Source: Campanula takesimana
Lineage: Eukaryota; Streptophyta; Magnoliopsida; Asterales; Campanulaceae
Reading direction: 5' to 3'
DNA length: 64,000 nucleotides
Assembly: GCA_026119855.1 (NCBI GenBank)
Contig: JAOWBW010000758.1
Span: 310,001 to 374,000, forward strand
A program made the translations under genes and the position numbers. This document shows positions 1 through 9,278 of this stretch, piece by piece. Position 1 is the stretch's first letter, and every line of letters begins with the position of its first letter. Below the pieces are notes generated by a model. It was not told where the DNA came from and ran no database searches. It saw only the letters and a list, made by a program, of their open reading frames with translations.

Positions 1-1021
1 TCTCCTTCTGCATGAGAAATGGTATCAGTAACATTCATAGCCCTGTAATTAGTAGAGCCAGAGCTGGAAGGAGAAGTGCCATTGCCAAAACCAAGGTGCC
101 CATGTCCGAAAGTAGAAGTACCACCATTAAAACCAGAGTTACTATTCCCAGGATGGAAAGGACCAGTGGTGGCAGGTTTGTTATATGAAAGATAAGGAGA
201 AACCTTTGACTTGGGAACAAAATTCTTGTTATAAAAAGGATGACCAAGAGGGAAGCCATTGAGTTTAAAACACTCATCTTTGATATGACCTTCTTTGTGA
301 CAGTAATTACAGGTGACTCCCTTCTTGAAAGGAGGTTTGACATAAGTGCCCTTTCCAGAGGCAGTGTTATGAAGCTGGGAAGAATCAGAGAAAGACTTGG
401 AATACCTGTTATTCATAATGTTCAAAGCTGCAGCATCAGTAATGCTAGGAATGTATCCATGACTTAAGTCTCCTCTAACTTGACCATGTTGAAAGCCTGA
501 TCAATATTAGGCAAAGGTATCATACGTAAGATTTGCCCTCTAACAGAAATGAAACTATCACTTAAGCCCATGAGGAATTGCATCAAATATTTTCTCTCAA
601 GACGTTGGGTATTATCTCTTTGATTTCCACATACACAGGGACAAGTACACATGGTAACAATGTCCAAAGCTCTATTCTCATCCCATAAACCCTTGAGTTT
701 GTGATAATAAATCTCAACGGAATTGCTGCCTTGTTCTAACTTGTGCAGATCTTTCTCAAGCTGAAAAAGGCGATGACCATCAATGGTGGAAAATCTGTGG
801 TGTAATTGAGTCCATATGTCTTTAGCAGTGGAAACAAAATTGAGACTGTTTTCTATTTCTTCACTCACAGAATTCAATATCCAGGAGATTAACATGTCAT
901 TGGCTCGTCGCCAAAGAGCAAACAGATTGGAATCATTAGCAGGTGCAGAATAAGAGCCATCAACGATGCATAATTTGTTTTTAGCTGAAAGAGCAATTTC
1001 CATAGATCGACGCCAAGAGCT

Positions 1022-1524
1022 TGTTGGAATAGAGACCAACCGGGAACTAGCGAATGGAGCAGAGAAGGAAATCACGTCGGAGGAACTGATGTTTTGGGCG
1101 ACCGCCCAGGATCAATGTGGGCGACCGCCCACTTCATCAGAAGGTCCGTCAGTTTGAAGCCTAGTTTGGGCGACCGCCCAAAGGCATTGTGGGCGACCGC
1201 CCAAGTGTCTGGACTGAGACGGATTTTAGGCCAGATTTCGGGTTTCTTTGTCCATCTAGGGTTAGGTTTTATTCTAGGTTTGCTATATAAGCAATGTTCC
1301 GCCCCCATACTCATTGTAACTCCATATTTACATATTATAGTGCAAGATCCTGGCTTGGTAGTGCCCCCAGACGTAGTCAAACATATTGACGAACTGGGTT
1401 AACAATTTCTTGTGTTCGGTTTTGTTCTTTTGCTTTGGTTTCTTATTTCTTGTGCTTGTTTGTGGTGCCGGGTTTTCTTGCGATTTGCTTGGGTGTTGGG
1501 TGTTGGAGGGTCAAATCCACAACA
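1022..1524 (+). mobile_element. Solo LTR S1 nested in Copia-1 gag
   Basis: A 503-bp segment begins TGTTGGAATAG and ends AAATCCACAACA. It is flanked by a perfect 5-bp duplication GAGCT (1017-1021 and 1525-1529). Removing it and one GAGCT joins the gag frame at SDNYSS/SWRRS. It carries a TATA box (TATATAA, 1284-1290) and four copies of GGGCGACCGCCC upstream, so its orientation is plus. No internal domain is present, so this is the product of LTR-LTR recombination. The superfamily cannot be told from the LTR alone. Confidence 0.88.
1096..1202 (+). promoter_or_regulatory. Paired GC dyads in solo LTR S1, upstream of TATA
   Basis: Four identical 12-bp dyads GGGCGACCGCCC lie at 1096-1107, 1119-1130, 1168-1179 and 1191-1202. 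Their centres are 23, 49 and 23 bp apart, so they form two pairs 72 bp apart. The last ends 81 bp before the TATA box at 1284. The reverse complement has the core CG-GT-CG, as in the Copia-B and Copia-A arrays. Function is unknown; the position suggests an upstream promoter element. Confidence 0.8.
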
Positions 1525-1994
1525 GAGCTATAGTTATCCGAGCCAATTAGGCGCTTAGAAACTAAGCAAAGTGAGGGATTATCACTATTATGGAAAAATA
1601 AGGGATGCGTGTTAGATTCAAGGGGAATTTCAACATTGGAAGAACTCTGTTTCTGCGATGTATCATCGTTGTTGGTGGAAGTTTCCTCAATAGCCATTGA
1701 AACGGAAGTAAGCAGGATTTCGCAGATCACAAAATTAGGTCAAAACGAAAGAGGAATTGACGAATCGAAAAAAATTTCACGAAGAAGAGAATGTTGAGAT
1801 GAAACAAAATTAGGTCAAAAGTAAGAGAGATGAAATCAGACAAATCAAGTAATGACAGAGCCACAAAATTGCAATTAGGTCAAATATGGATGAACAATTT
1901 GTGAATACGAACATATGACAAGAACGAAATTGAAAATTGGATCGAAATTACCGATTGAATATGAAAGACGAGCGGAAGAAATCAACGGATCAAA

Positions 1995-2007
1995 GGCTGT
2001 GATACCA
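1995..2007 (-). other. Copia-1 primer-binding site
   Basis: The minus strand reads TGGTATCACAGCC immediately after the LTR end. This matches the initiator-Met tRNA 3' end with one change, and is the usual primer site of plant Copia elements. Confidence 0.82.
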
Positions 2008-2356
2008 TGTAAACTTCTACAATGTTGATCATCGAACTGAGATAATGAGGAGAGAGAATAGCAATTAAGAGAGAGAAAGTTGGTAGAACTTTGAATGAGC
2101 TCTGTATTTCATGTATGAACTGTACAAAGGGTTACAGACATATATACAAGAGTTTGTTAGATCTAATTACAGCTGTTAGAGAAAATAACTAACCAACTGA
2201 TTAACTAGAGGAAAATAACTAACTAGCTATATTTACAAAGTGGCCCTTCTAATTTATCATTTAACTCCAGCTTGTAAACTTGTGATGATTTGGAACTGTT
2301 GTACATCATGCTTGACTTCTTGTTCTTTGGTTGGCTTGGTGTGACAACAGTTAACA
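2008..2356 (-). repeat. Copia-1 5' LTR
   Basis: A 349-bp LTR whose minus strand starts TGTTAACTGTTGTC and ends GTAGAAGTTTACA. The 3' end is fixed by the adjoining PBS; the 5' end is chosen at the TG/CA ends and is less certain. A TATA-like TATATATG lies inside on the minus strand. Confidence 0.72.
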
Positions 2357-3049
2357 CAATATGTGTGAACTGTATTAGCTTTAATAGAGTATCATTTTAG
2401 GAGGAAGCATTATGTACACAAATTGCTTATGGTGCTCATGTGCAAAATTCCCCTCACCGATCATAGGTGGGGAGGTCAAGAAACAATGCTAAATGCTGCA
2501 GTGATAATTAATGATTGCTAAAGGATATTTGGATGTTTTTTCCACATATGTAGTTTGATATGGATTATATGTAAATGTTAGTTGAATGATGTTGTTTGCA
2601 CTGAAAACCTTAGATTTGTAGGTTAATTCTCATTGCGTTTTTTTTTTTTTTTTTTTTTTTTTAGGGGGAGGGGGTACTTTAGCTGTCTAGTCGTGGATTG
2701 ATTGGTGAAGATGGATTGGCATGAGTGTTGCGCTGATGAATCCTTGTGATCTCGATCATTGTCTGCAATATGTTCAAGAATGGGCCCTACTCTAGTAGGA
2801 AAATAGTAGACTTGAAGGGTCTAGTCCAATTACGAGAGAGCAGCTCTGTATAGTTTGTGTTAACTTGAAGGTCTAGTCCAATTATGAGGGATATCGGCTG
2901 TGTATAGTTTATGTAAACTTAGTCAAATGCTCTCATTGCTTTGAAAAGTAAACGAGTTAATTTGATGATTGAGTTCAAACATTGAGGTGGACGCCTCTAT
3001 GTGATTATCATCTTGTATTATAATGTGGGGATTGTGGACATTTTACAAT
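2357..3049. other. Non-coding stretch with poly-T tract
   Basis: No gene recognised. A 25-bp T run occupies 2638-2662, possibly the reversed tail of an old retroposed copy. From about 2940 the sequence is one copy of the diverged duplication described at 2940-4130. Confidence 0.5.
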
Positions 3050-3519
3050 CAGGGGCGGAGCTACCCCTTCGATTAAGGGGGCAATTGCCCCCTTTACTTT
3101 TCAAAGGTTGCCAAATTAGCACTAGTAGTTTTTAAGATTTCAGATTTTTACCATTAGAACTTGTGCTTCCACCCCCCCCCCCCCGTTGAACGCTACTCCC
3201 TCTGTCCCGTAACTATGTGGACAAAATTCCATTTTGGGCGTCCCATTGATAAGTTACACTTTATGGTAAAGAATATTTTCTATTCCTCCCACTCATTCTT
3301 TCTCTCGTACTTTACTTTTATACTCACAACACCAATCAACCTTCTATTCCCTACCCCACTTTCTCTCTCCTACTTCACTTTTCACGCTCACAACAACTAT
3401 CCACTACTATTCATCCCTAAATTCCCGTGCACAACCCATTTTGTCCACATAGTTATGGGACTGAGGGAGTATATTATAAATTTGGCCCCGTTTGAAAAAA
3501 ATTCCTGGCTCCGCCACTT
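3050..3519. mobile_element. hAT-like MITE, TIR CAGGGGCGGAGC
   Basis: A 470-bp element with inverted ends (CAGGGGCGGAGC at left; the right end reverse-complemented is AAGTGGCGGAGC). It is flanked by an 8-bp duplication with one mismatch (TTTACAAT 3042-3049, GTTACAAT 3520-3527). The 8-bp duplication and end type fit the hAT superfamily. No transposase is encoded. It contains a Stowaway MITE at 3196-3469 and a 13-C run at 3172-3184. Confidence 0.75.
3196..3469. mobile_element. Stowaway-like MITE inside the hAT MITE
   Basis: 274 bp, TA duplicated on both sides (3194-3195, 3470-3471). The left end CTCCCTCTGTCCCGTAAC pairs with the right end GTTATGGGACTGAGGGAG, and the inverted match extends about 30 bp. 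Non-coding; open frames across it are chance. Confidence 0.88.
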
Positions 3520-4214
3520 GTTACAATGACTTTTAGCCCCTATAAAACAAAGAAATAGAATCTTCCATTTTCGAGGAAAGAGAAAAGGTAGGAACATTGC
3601 GAAAGATCATTATTAGAAATGAACCAACCAGAAGTGATGGCTTCAGGAGGTTTCTTAGTATTTGTTCTTATTGAAGAATCTAAGATTGCAACATCATAAC
3701 AAGAAGAGTCTGTTACTATATTTCGTCTTTTATGATTCAGCTGTAGATACACTGAAAAGAAATGGTCTCATGTTTGTTGAGCTGGTAATGAACTCTTGAA
3801 ATGATATCATTGCGTAATATATCATCAGATCAGTTAAAAGTATGTTATGATTCAAACACTGAGGTGGGTGCCTTTAAGGTAATAACAAAAAAGAGATCAT
3901 TTAAACAGTATGGTTGTTTTAATTCAAACACTGAGGTGGGTGCCTTTAAGGCGAAGGTGTGGGTATTGAGGACATACTACAATGACTTTTAGACCTCTAA
4001 AACAAAGAGATAGATCTTTCTGGTTTATATGATAGAGAAAACATAGCGAACACTACCAAAGATCATTATCGGAAATGAAGCGACTAGAAGTGATGGATAC
4101 TTTTTGCTCCAGGAACTTTCTAATTAATTGTTCTCATGGTAGTGAATTTGTGAAGATCCTCAGCATATTATACTAGAAAAAATCTACTGTTTTGTCTTTT
4201 GGAAAATTCTATTA

Positions 4215-4665
4215 ATGTAACACCGTAGCGAGGGAAAAAATCTATCTATTTTATGACAAAGATATTGTGACAAAGAAAAGAGGTGGGGTCATATTGATTG
4301 TGTCATTGTGTGGGTGAGAGGGAAACATATGAGTTATTTAATTTGTTCATAAACCCCAAGTCGGGTTACATAGATATGTATGAGTTCGTCATGAGAAGAT
4401 AAGAAAAGATGGTTCGAAGAATACATGAAAATATAAGTATGCGACATTGTGACAGGAAACAATCTTTTGTGGTAAGTATATAGTAACGAGGGAACGAGAT
4501 GGGTCATAGTAATTGTGCTAGTGAGAGAGAAACATATGATTAGTTTAATTATGTATACGCTCCAACTAGGATTGCATAGGCATTTATTTGTTTTGCCATG
4601 ACTTGACAAGATACGAATGCAAATGGTTCAAAGAATACACATGCAAATAAGTGTACATTAGGTGA
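4215..4665. repeat. Diverged tandem duplication of about 225 bp
   Basis: Two successive blocks share an order of motifs: a CGAGGGAA-type start, TGGGTCAT, GAGAGAAACATATGA-type text, and GGTTCGAAGAATACA (near 4410) versus GGTTCAAAGAATACA (near 4625). Similarity is clear but broken by indels. Origin unknown. Confidence 0.5.
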
Positions 4666-6038
4666 TATTTTGATCATCATGCAGAAAATTAGTGCAACAA
4701 CTATCTGGTGTTTGGGCGCTTGTAGGATATGGATTTGGAGAAGTTCTTATGTTGAAATCTCCCGAGAGATTTTACGGGATTGTAATCTAGTGTTAACATG
4801 TGCATGCTTCAGAAAAAGGGAAGAATACGTACTGGCCTTCATAATCCTCTGATAACAAACTCTTGTCTCATATATTTAAATTTGATAGTCGTTTGACTAG
4901 CATGTAATATTGTAACGTCATTTGAGTAGAATTTGACCTTGTAAGAAAGATATCATTATGGTTGCAAACAATTGATTTAGAACTCAACATCATATATAGG
5001 ACAGAATCCATAGGACTAGGGATGCAGTTTATGTTAAAGCAAACCATTTCTTAGAGATAGCTTATGAATATGAAGTATTTGGCACAGATGGAAAAAGTAA
5101 TAAAAGGTCAATATGGTTAATAAAAATCAAGTGACGTTTCTGATTAACAAATGGCAGAGGAATAGGGATGCGTTGGTCGAAAATGAATTTCCCAAAGGTA
5201 GTAAACATTTGTTGAAAATGAAACCTGAGTTCAAACCTGACCTAAATCGACAATGGAGAAAAGTATTTGAAGATATAGACAGAAACTAATCAAAATTCAA
5301 AAGTGTACGCTGTTCTCTAAGCTAAAGAAGTTGCAAATGCCAGGAAGAAAGAATACGTTCAGGAAACATGGAAGATGTATTATGAGAAGTTGCTAAAACT
5401 AGTATCAGAGGGCAGGGATTCTAGCTAATGACAATATGATAACCTTGATGACCGTAGTAGTCACTTCGTCGTAAAAAAGAGCGACATGTTCTACATCTAT
5501 GTCCCTAGAATAGAGCTGCATTTCTGAAAGGGAGATATTTAAAATACAATTTCGTTAAGGTACAAGTAACTAAAGTTACACCCCTTAAGAAGTTTGACCT
5601 ATCAAATGTGACTTTGTGTGTGTGTGTTGGGGGGGGGGGGGGGGGGGGGGCAAAGCGTTGTATTCCTTCTCTTATGTATCTAGTCTGAGAAGGCTAGAAT
5701 TAAGAAATCATAAGTAGGAAAGTTCTTGTCTTTGTGAAATCAGCATAGGATATCTTCCCGAGTCTTGGCTTGTGCAGTTGTTTAGTAGATTATGATGTTT
5801 TAGTAGAGTGCCTGGTGAAGTGAGAAGACCTACTGGTTTGCTGATATAAAGGATACATTTGGAGTTGCTCTATTTTACTCCTTTTTTTTTTTTAATAGAT
5901 TTTCTTCTCTGAACAAGTTCTCTATTTAACTTATTCTTTATTTGGGTTAGAATCATAAACATTCTGGTCTTAGCCGCACTTTCTACTCTTATATCTTTCG
6001 TGGATCGTTCATATTCATTGTGATACTACTTGTTGCAG
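4666..6038. other. No gene recognised; contains a 22-base poly-G run
   Basis: I see no convincing exon. A GT repeat runs into 22 consecutive Gs at 5629-5650, a strong G-quadruplex candidate. Upstream exons of the membrane-protein gene at 6039-8156 should lie here or further left, but I could not place them. Confidence 0.5.
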
Positions 6039-8156
6039 GAATTATTGTAGCTTATACTGCTCCGGCAAGACATGGATGCCTGCAAATAGTCGAGAATGAC
6101 TTTTGTGCTTCAAGAAGAGGTATTTATCAGTATATTCGGTTCTCTGGTTATAAATAAAGTTTTCGTTTTCCCCCATCCCTTGGTAGACCTCAAAGCACAC
6201 AGCCACAGGCCCTGTTTGAAGGTGGTTCATGAACTTATGTGGTTTTGTAACAATATTCAAACCATATTACCAACTGTATATGTGAACATTGCCAGAGAAT
6301 TTTGTTCTTTCTTCATTTTGGGTCATCTTTCTTGAAATAGTCATACTGTGTCAGAATAGTTTTACCTTTAGTTAGCTCATCATTCGCAGTTCGCCTTTAC
6401 GGCAATGTCTCTGTTGGGTTTTCAAGTGTTTGTGGGATGGATTCAGGGAAATCTGGGTCTTTGTGGACAGTTGTAAGCTCCTTCATGTCTATGTGAAGCA
6501 CTTGATGATTAGGCCAGCTGTGTTTTTTGTTTTCAGGCCCGTAGCCGCCAAGTCATCAGTTAATCTGTATACAGATATTGTTTAGACGAGTTAGGGTGTG
6601 TTTCTTACATACTTGGGGTGGGCACCTTCTGTAGTCTTTTGGTTTGGTGTGCTTTTTTACATAAGATAGCTGTCTAACATTGTTGGATGGGTAGGAAGCA
6701 TTTGTGGTTTAAGTTATGATGGTGTTCAGTTTTCATGGAAAAGAGAGATTCATTTCTTTTGGTCATGCTGTTTTTTATCCCTTGAGAGTTCATTTGAAAT
6801 CATAATGTTGGGCATTATTTTCTTTTGGTCATTTGAAATATTTTCAGAAAGCGTTATAGGCTATCAAGATTATTAACCTCAAAAGTAAATGAAATTCTTC
6901 CTGTTTCCTTACCTTGATTGATTAGTTTTGTCTAGTAGGAAGCACATTTAGTCTTTTGCATTACCAGGGACTTCAATGCTAATGGCACTCTCATGCTTAG
7001 AGTGATACATACATGTGTTTAATGTTTTCTTGCTGTTGCAAATTACATTAGTTTATGTGACTCATGTTAGGTTACTCCCCAAGTGATTAGTAATGGCGGT
7101 CAGATCTCTCCCTCTACAATGCAAGTTTGTAAAGTTCCAACTTGATTGACAACGTCTTTTGTTTGTCTCTCCCTCTGTTCGTACCAATCTGTCCAGGTTT
7201 GGAAAGTAAAAATAAACGGTTATAGCAGTGCTACTTCTTTTTGGAATAATCACATAAAAACTCTTGATTCTACGCAAAACGCTTACAGAGGTTATCAATG
7301 GTGGAGGTTAAAATTGAAAGGCTGTAGATTTAATGCATGCTTTTTCAAAAAGTGATATCTTTGAGTGAAACAAATCAAATGGAATAATGTTTTTTTTTTC
7401 TGCATGGAAAGGAGGAGCATAATTGTTAAATGGGTTGATGTTGTTGGCTTTCCAATTTCTCTCCCCCAGAGATGTTAATAATACTTCCTCCGTCCCATAA
7501 TAATTGTCGAATTTGACTTGTCAATGTTTTATTAGGAATGTGCTTTACTTGTTTTGCACATTGCTCGTACAATGGTAAAATTGCACTAAAACACTTTCCT
7601 TGTCCAGAATGCAACATTTATTTTGGGACAGATCAAAAAGATAAGTGCGACATTTATTATTGGACGGAGTGAGTATTCAATTTTCTGATACTTTTTTCTT
7701 TACCGTTTCTTATGATTATCCTATCACATTTTGCAGGAGGGGTGCGTTGCTTATCCATTCTAAACATTATATTTGCCATCACTTTCGGTCTTCTTGCACT
7801 CTTTCTTGGTTCAACCCTCCTAACTCTAGGAAGCAGCTGTGCTGTCCCCTTATTTTGGTGCTACGAGATTGCATCATGGGGGACTGGTGACTTTATACGG
7901 AGGTACTGCATTCTTCCTAAGACGGAAAGCAGCTGCAATTCTTGATGAGAGTGACTTTGCTGGTCGGAATCAAGGTATCGAAATGTTGGAAGCAAACCCT
8001 CTAGAAGTCACACCGGACATGGAGAGGCGCGTCACTGAAGGCTTTAAGACATGGGTTGGTATATCATACCTATCATCAGATGAAGAGGAAAGTCCTGATG
8101 ACTATTTGGAAGTTACTCATCTGTCTCGTACCAGCTCAAGCAGACAAAGAGGCTGA
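6039..8156 (+). pseudogene. Small plant membrane protein of unknown function, last exons, with a 1-base frame break
   Basis: Two exons are supported. Exon 6039-6119 follows TTGCAG, reads IIVAYTAPARHGCLQIVEND and ends at a GT donor. The last exon is 7737-8156, ending in TGA. It encodes two hydrophobic segments (LSILNIIFAITFGLLALFLG, then PLFWCYEIASWG continuing LVTLYGGTAFFLRR) and an acidic, Ser-rich tail with SSDEEESPDDYLE. The frame shifts at a run of five Gs at 7878-7882: upstream the codons read ASWG, downstream LVTLYGG in the next frame. This is either one extra base in the genome or an assembly error. The exon acceptor offers two AGs three bases apart. The product resembles uncharacterised plant integral-membrane proteins; I cannot name a family. 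The first exon was not found. Confidence 0.6.
7484..7673. mobile_element. Stowaway-like MITE in the membrane-protein gene intron
   Basis: 190 bp with TA on both sides (7482-7483, 7674-7675). Ends are CTTCCTCCGTCCCATAAT and ATTATTGGACGGAGTGAG. It lies in the intron between the two recognised exons. Confidence 0.88.
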
Positions 8157-8196
8157 CTTTGTATTGCTCATCAAGTTTTCTGATCCTTGGTAAGTA

Positions 8197-8240
8197 CTCC
8201 CTCCTGGTCCAATTATAAGCAATTTTTATTTTTTTTGGCC
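8197..8240. mobile_element. Truncated Stowaway-like MITE end
   Basis: CTCCCTCCTGGTCCAATTAT and following bases match the left end of the MITE at 53897-54166, but no right end follows. A second, complete MITE starts at 8251. Confidence 0.55.
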
Positions 8241-8250
8241 TTAAATAATA

Positions 8251-8431
8251 CTCCCTTTGTCCCAAAATTGATCTTTCCATTTGACTATTCAAATTTTTAA
8301 AAAATATGAACTCTTGCTTCACTAGCCATGTTTTGTTTGTTTATGCACTTTTAAGCCCAAATTGTAGAAATGAGAACTGTTTGGGACAATGAGAAATGGC
8401 AAATGGGAAGATCATTTTGGGACAGAGGGAG
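8251..8431. mobile_element. Stowaway-like MITE, same family as 51895-52068
   Basis: 181 bp. Ends are CTCCCTTTGTCCCAAAAT and ATTTTGGGACAGAGGGAG. The left flank is TA; the right flank has changed to TG. The interior (ATGAACTCTTGCTTCACTAG) closely matches the copy in the eIF3l intron. Confidence 0.85.
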
Positions 8432-8678
8432 TGTAGCAAAACTCACCAATTTCATATGTTTCAACAATCTTGTTCCATAAATACCCCTTATGAATTATAA
8501 TCTTTTTCAAAACAAGTGCACAGTCCAAAATACAATCTGCATTAGAAAGCCAAACACATTCATAAAAACTTGGAAGAATGTGCAAGGACTTCATACAATG
8601 GGGGTGGGTGATGATATATTAAATGCAAGTTAATGTTATTTGTTTGGGAAGAGTCGTGCTACCTTAATGCTCTTAATT

Positions 8679-8930
8679 CTCCCTCCGTCCCGGAAAGATA
8701 GTCACATTCGGTTTTTAATGGTCAACATAAGTGAAATTTGACCAAACATTAATGTCAATCTAATCATCTCAATGAAATTCTGAAATTTGTTATTGATAAA
8801 CCAGTTAGTGATTTATCAATTTCAATTTTAACATATCACTAGGATAATTAGATTGACATAATATTTTGTCAAATCTCACTTTTGATGAACATCAAAAATC
8901 AAAGAGGACTATCTATCCGCGACGAAAGAG
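8679..8930. mobile_element. Stowaway-like MITE
   Basis: 252 bp. The left end CTCCCTCCGTCCCGGAAAG pairs with a right end that includes GAGGACTATCTATCCGCGAC. The right flank is TA; the left flank has decayed to TT. It abuts the next MITE, separated only by TA. Confidence 0.8.
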
Positions 8931-8932
8931 TA

Positions 8933-9276
8933 CTCCCTCCGTCCCAAAACACCTTGCACCATTCTGAGAATGCACGGGAATTAAGGAAGGAGTATATATA
9001 TTGAAAAGTATTGTTAGTGGGAAAAAGGTTGCGAGTATGATAAGTTGAGTGGGATTTACAAATGGACCCAAAATTATGTGTGTGAGCATGACAAGTGGGG
9101 TAGGGAGAATAGAACAACAACAACAACAACATTACCCCAGTGCCGCAAAGGCTCCCACCTATGGTGGGGTAAGGGGGGGTCGGATGTACGCAGGCTTGCC
9201 CCTGTATTAAAGCACAGAGAGGCTGTTTCCAGATGACCCAAAAAGAAAACTGCAAGGTGTTTTGGGACTGAGGGAA
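8933..9276. mobile_element. Stowaway-like MITE carrying a SINE fragment
   Basis: 344 bp. Ends are CTCCCTCCGTCCCAAAACAC and GTGTTTTGGGACTGAGGGAA, with flanking TA at 8931-8932 and 9277-9278. It is longer than its neighbours because it contains the SINE-like segment at 9113-9232. Confidence 0.82.
9113..9232 (+). mobile_element. Au-like plant SINE fragment
   Basis: After a CAA repeat the sequence reads TACCCCAGTGCCGCAAAGGC, then GGTCGGATGTACGCAGGC and GAGAGGCTGTTTCC. I recognise these blocks from the widespread plant Au-type SINE. Ends and duplications were not resolved. It is nested in the MITE. Confidence 0.65.
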
Positions 9277-9278
9277 TA

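Larger units (their letters stand above)
1..1697 (-). pseudogene. Copia-1 gag, split by a solo LTR
   Basis: The gag reads from an ATG at 1697 (protein start MAIEETSTNN) to 1525, is interrupted by the solo LTR, and resumes at 1021 with the residues SWRRSMEIAL typical of the Copia gag N-terminal domain. The UBN2-type gag body follows (key residues IWTQLHHRFS and YYHKLKGLWDE). A CCHC zinc knuckle, CNYCHKEGHIKDEC, is encoded near 268-311. A reading frame that appears to start at 1075 is an artefact, because its first residues come from the inserted LTR. Gag packages genomic RNA in virus-like particles. The left end is cut by the window. Confidence 0.82.
1..2356 (-). mobile_element. Copia-1: Ty1/Copia retrotransposon, 5' part only
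   Basis: A minus-strand Copia element enters here with its 5' LTR at 2008-2356, a primer-binding site at 1995-2007 and gag from 1697 leftward. The rest (protease, integrase, RT, 3' LTR) would lie left of base 1. The gag is interrupted by a solo LTR at 1022-1524. Seen: LTR ends TG/CA, a PBS complementary to initiator Met tRNA directly against the LTR, and a zinc knuckle in gag. Its short 349-bp LTR lacks the GC dyad arrays found in the other LTRs of this window. Confidence 0.85.
2940..4130. repeat. Diverged direct duplication interrupted by a hAT MITE
   Basis: The phrase TTCAAACATTGAGGTGG at about 2970 recurs as TTCAAACACTGAGGTGGGTG at about 3852 and again near 3922. The block TACAATGACTTTTAG with flanking text at 3520-3660 recurs at 3980-4100. 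The first copy is broken by the MITE at 3050-3519, so the duplication shows the pre-insertion state. The copies differ by many substitutions and indels. No coding function is apparent. Confidence 0.6.

Noticed and set aside
464..1075. An apparent complete 203-codon gene on the minus strand
   Set aside because: Its first residues come from the solo LTR; the rest is the middle of Copia-1 gag.
1096..1202. CRISPR-like array of repeated dyads
   Set aside because: Repeats are only 12 bp, spacers are 11 and 37 bp, the context is a plant LTR, and no cas genes exist.
2008..2356. GC dyad array in the Copia-1 LTR
   Set aside because: I looked for the same module here and found none, so the dyad arrays are not universal among LTRs in this window.
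4681..4792. Possible exon reading VQQLSGVWALVGYGFGEV before a TAG
   Set aside because: It follows a CAG and has a protein-like look, but I recognise no family, found no adjoining exon, and the other frames are equally open over this short length.
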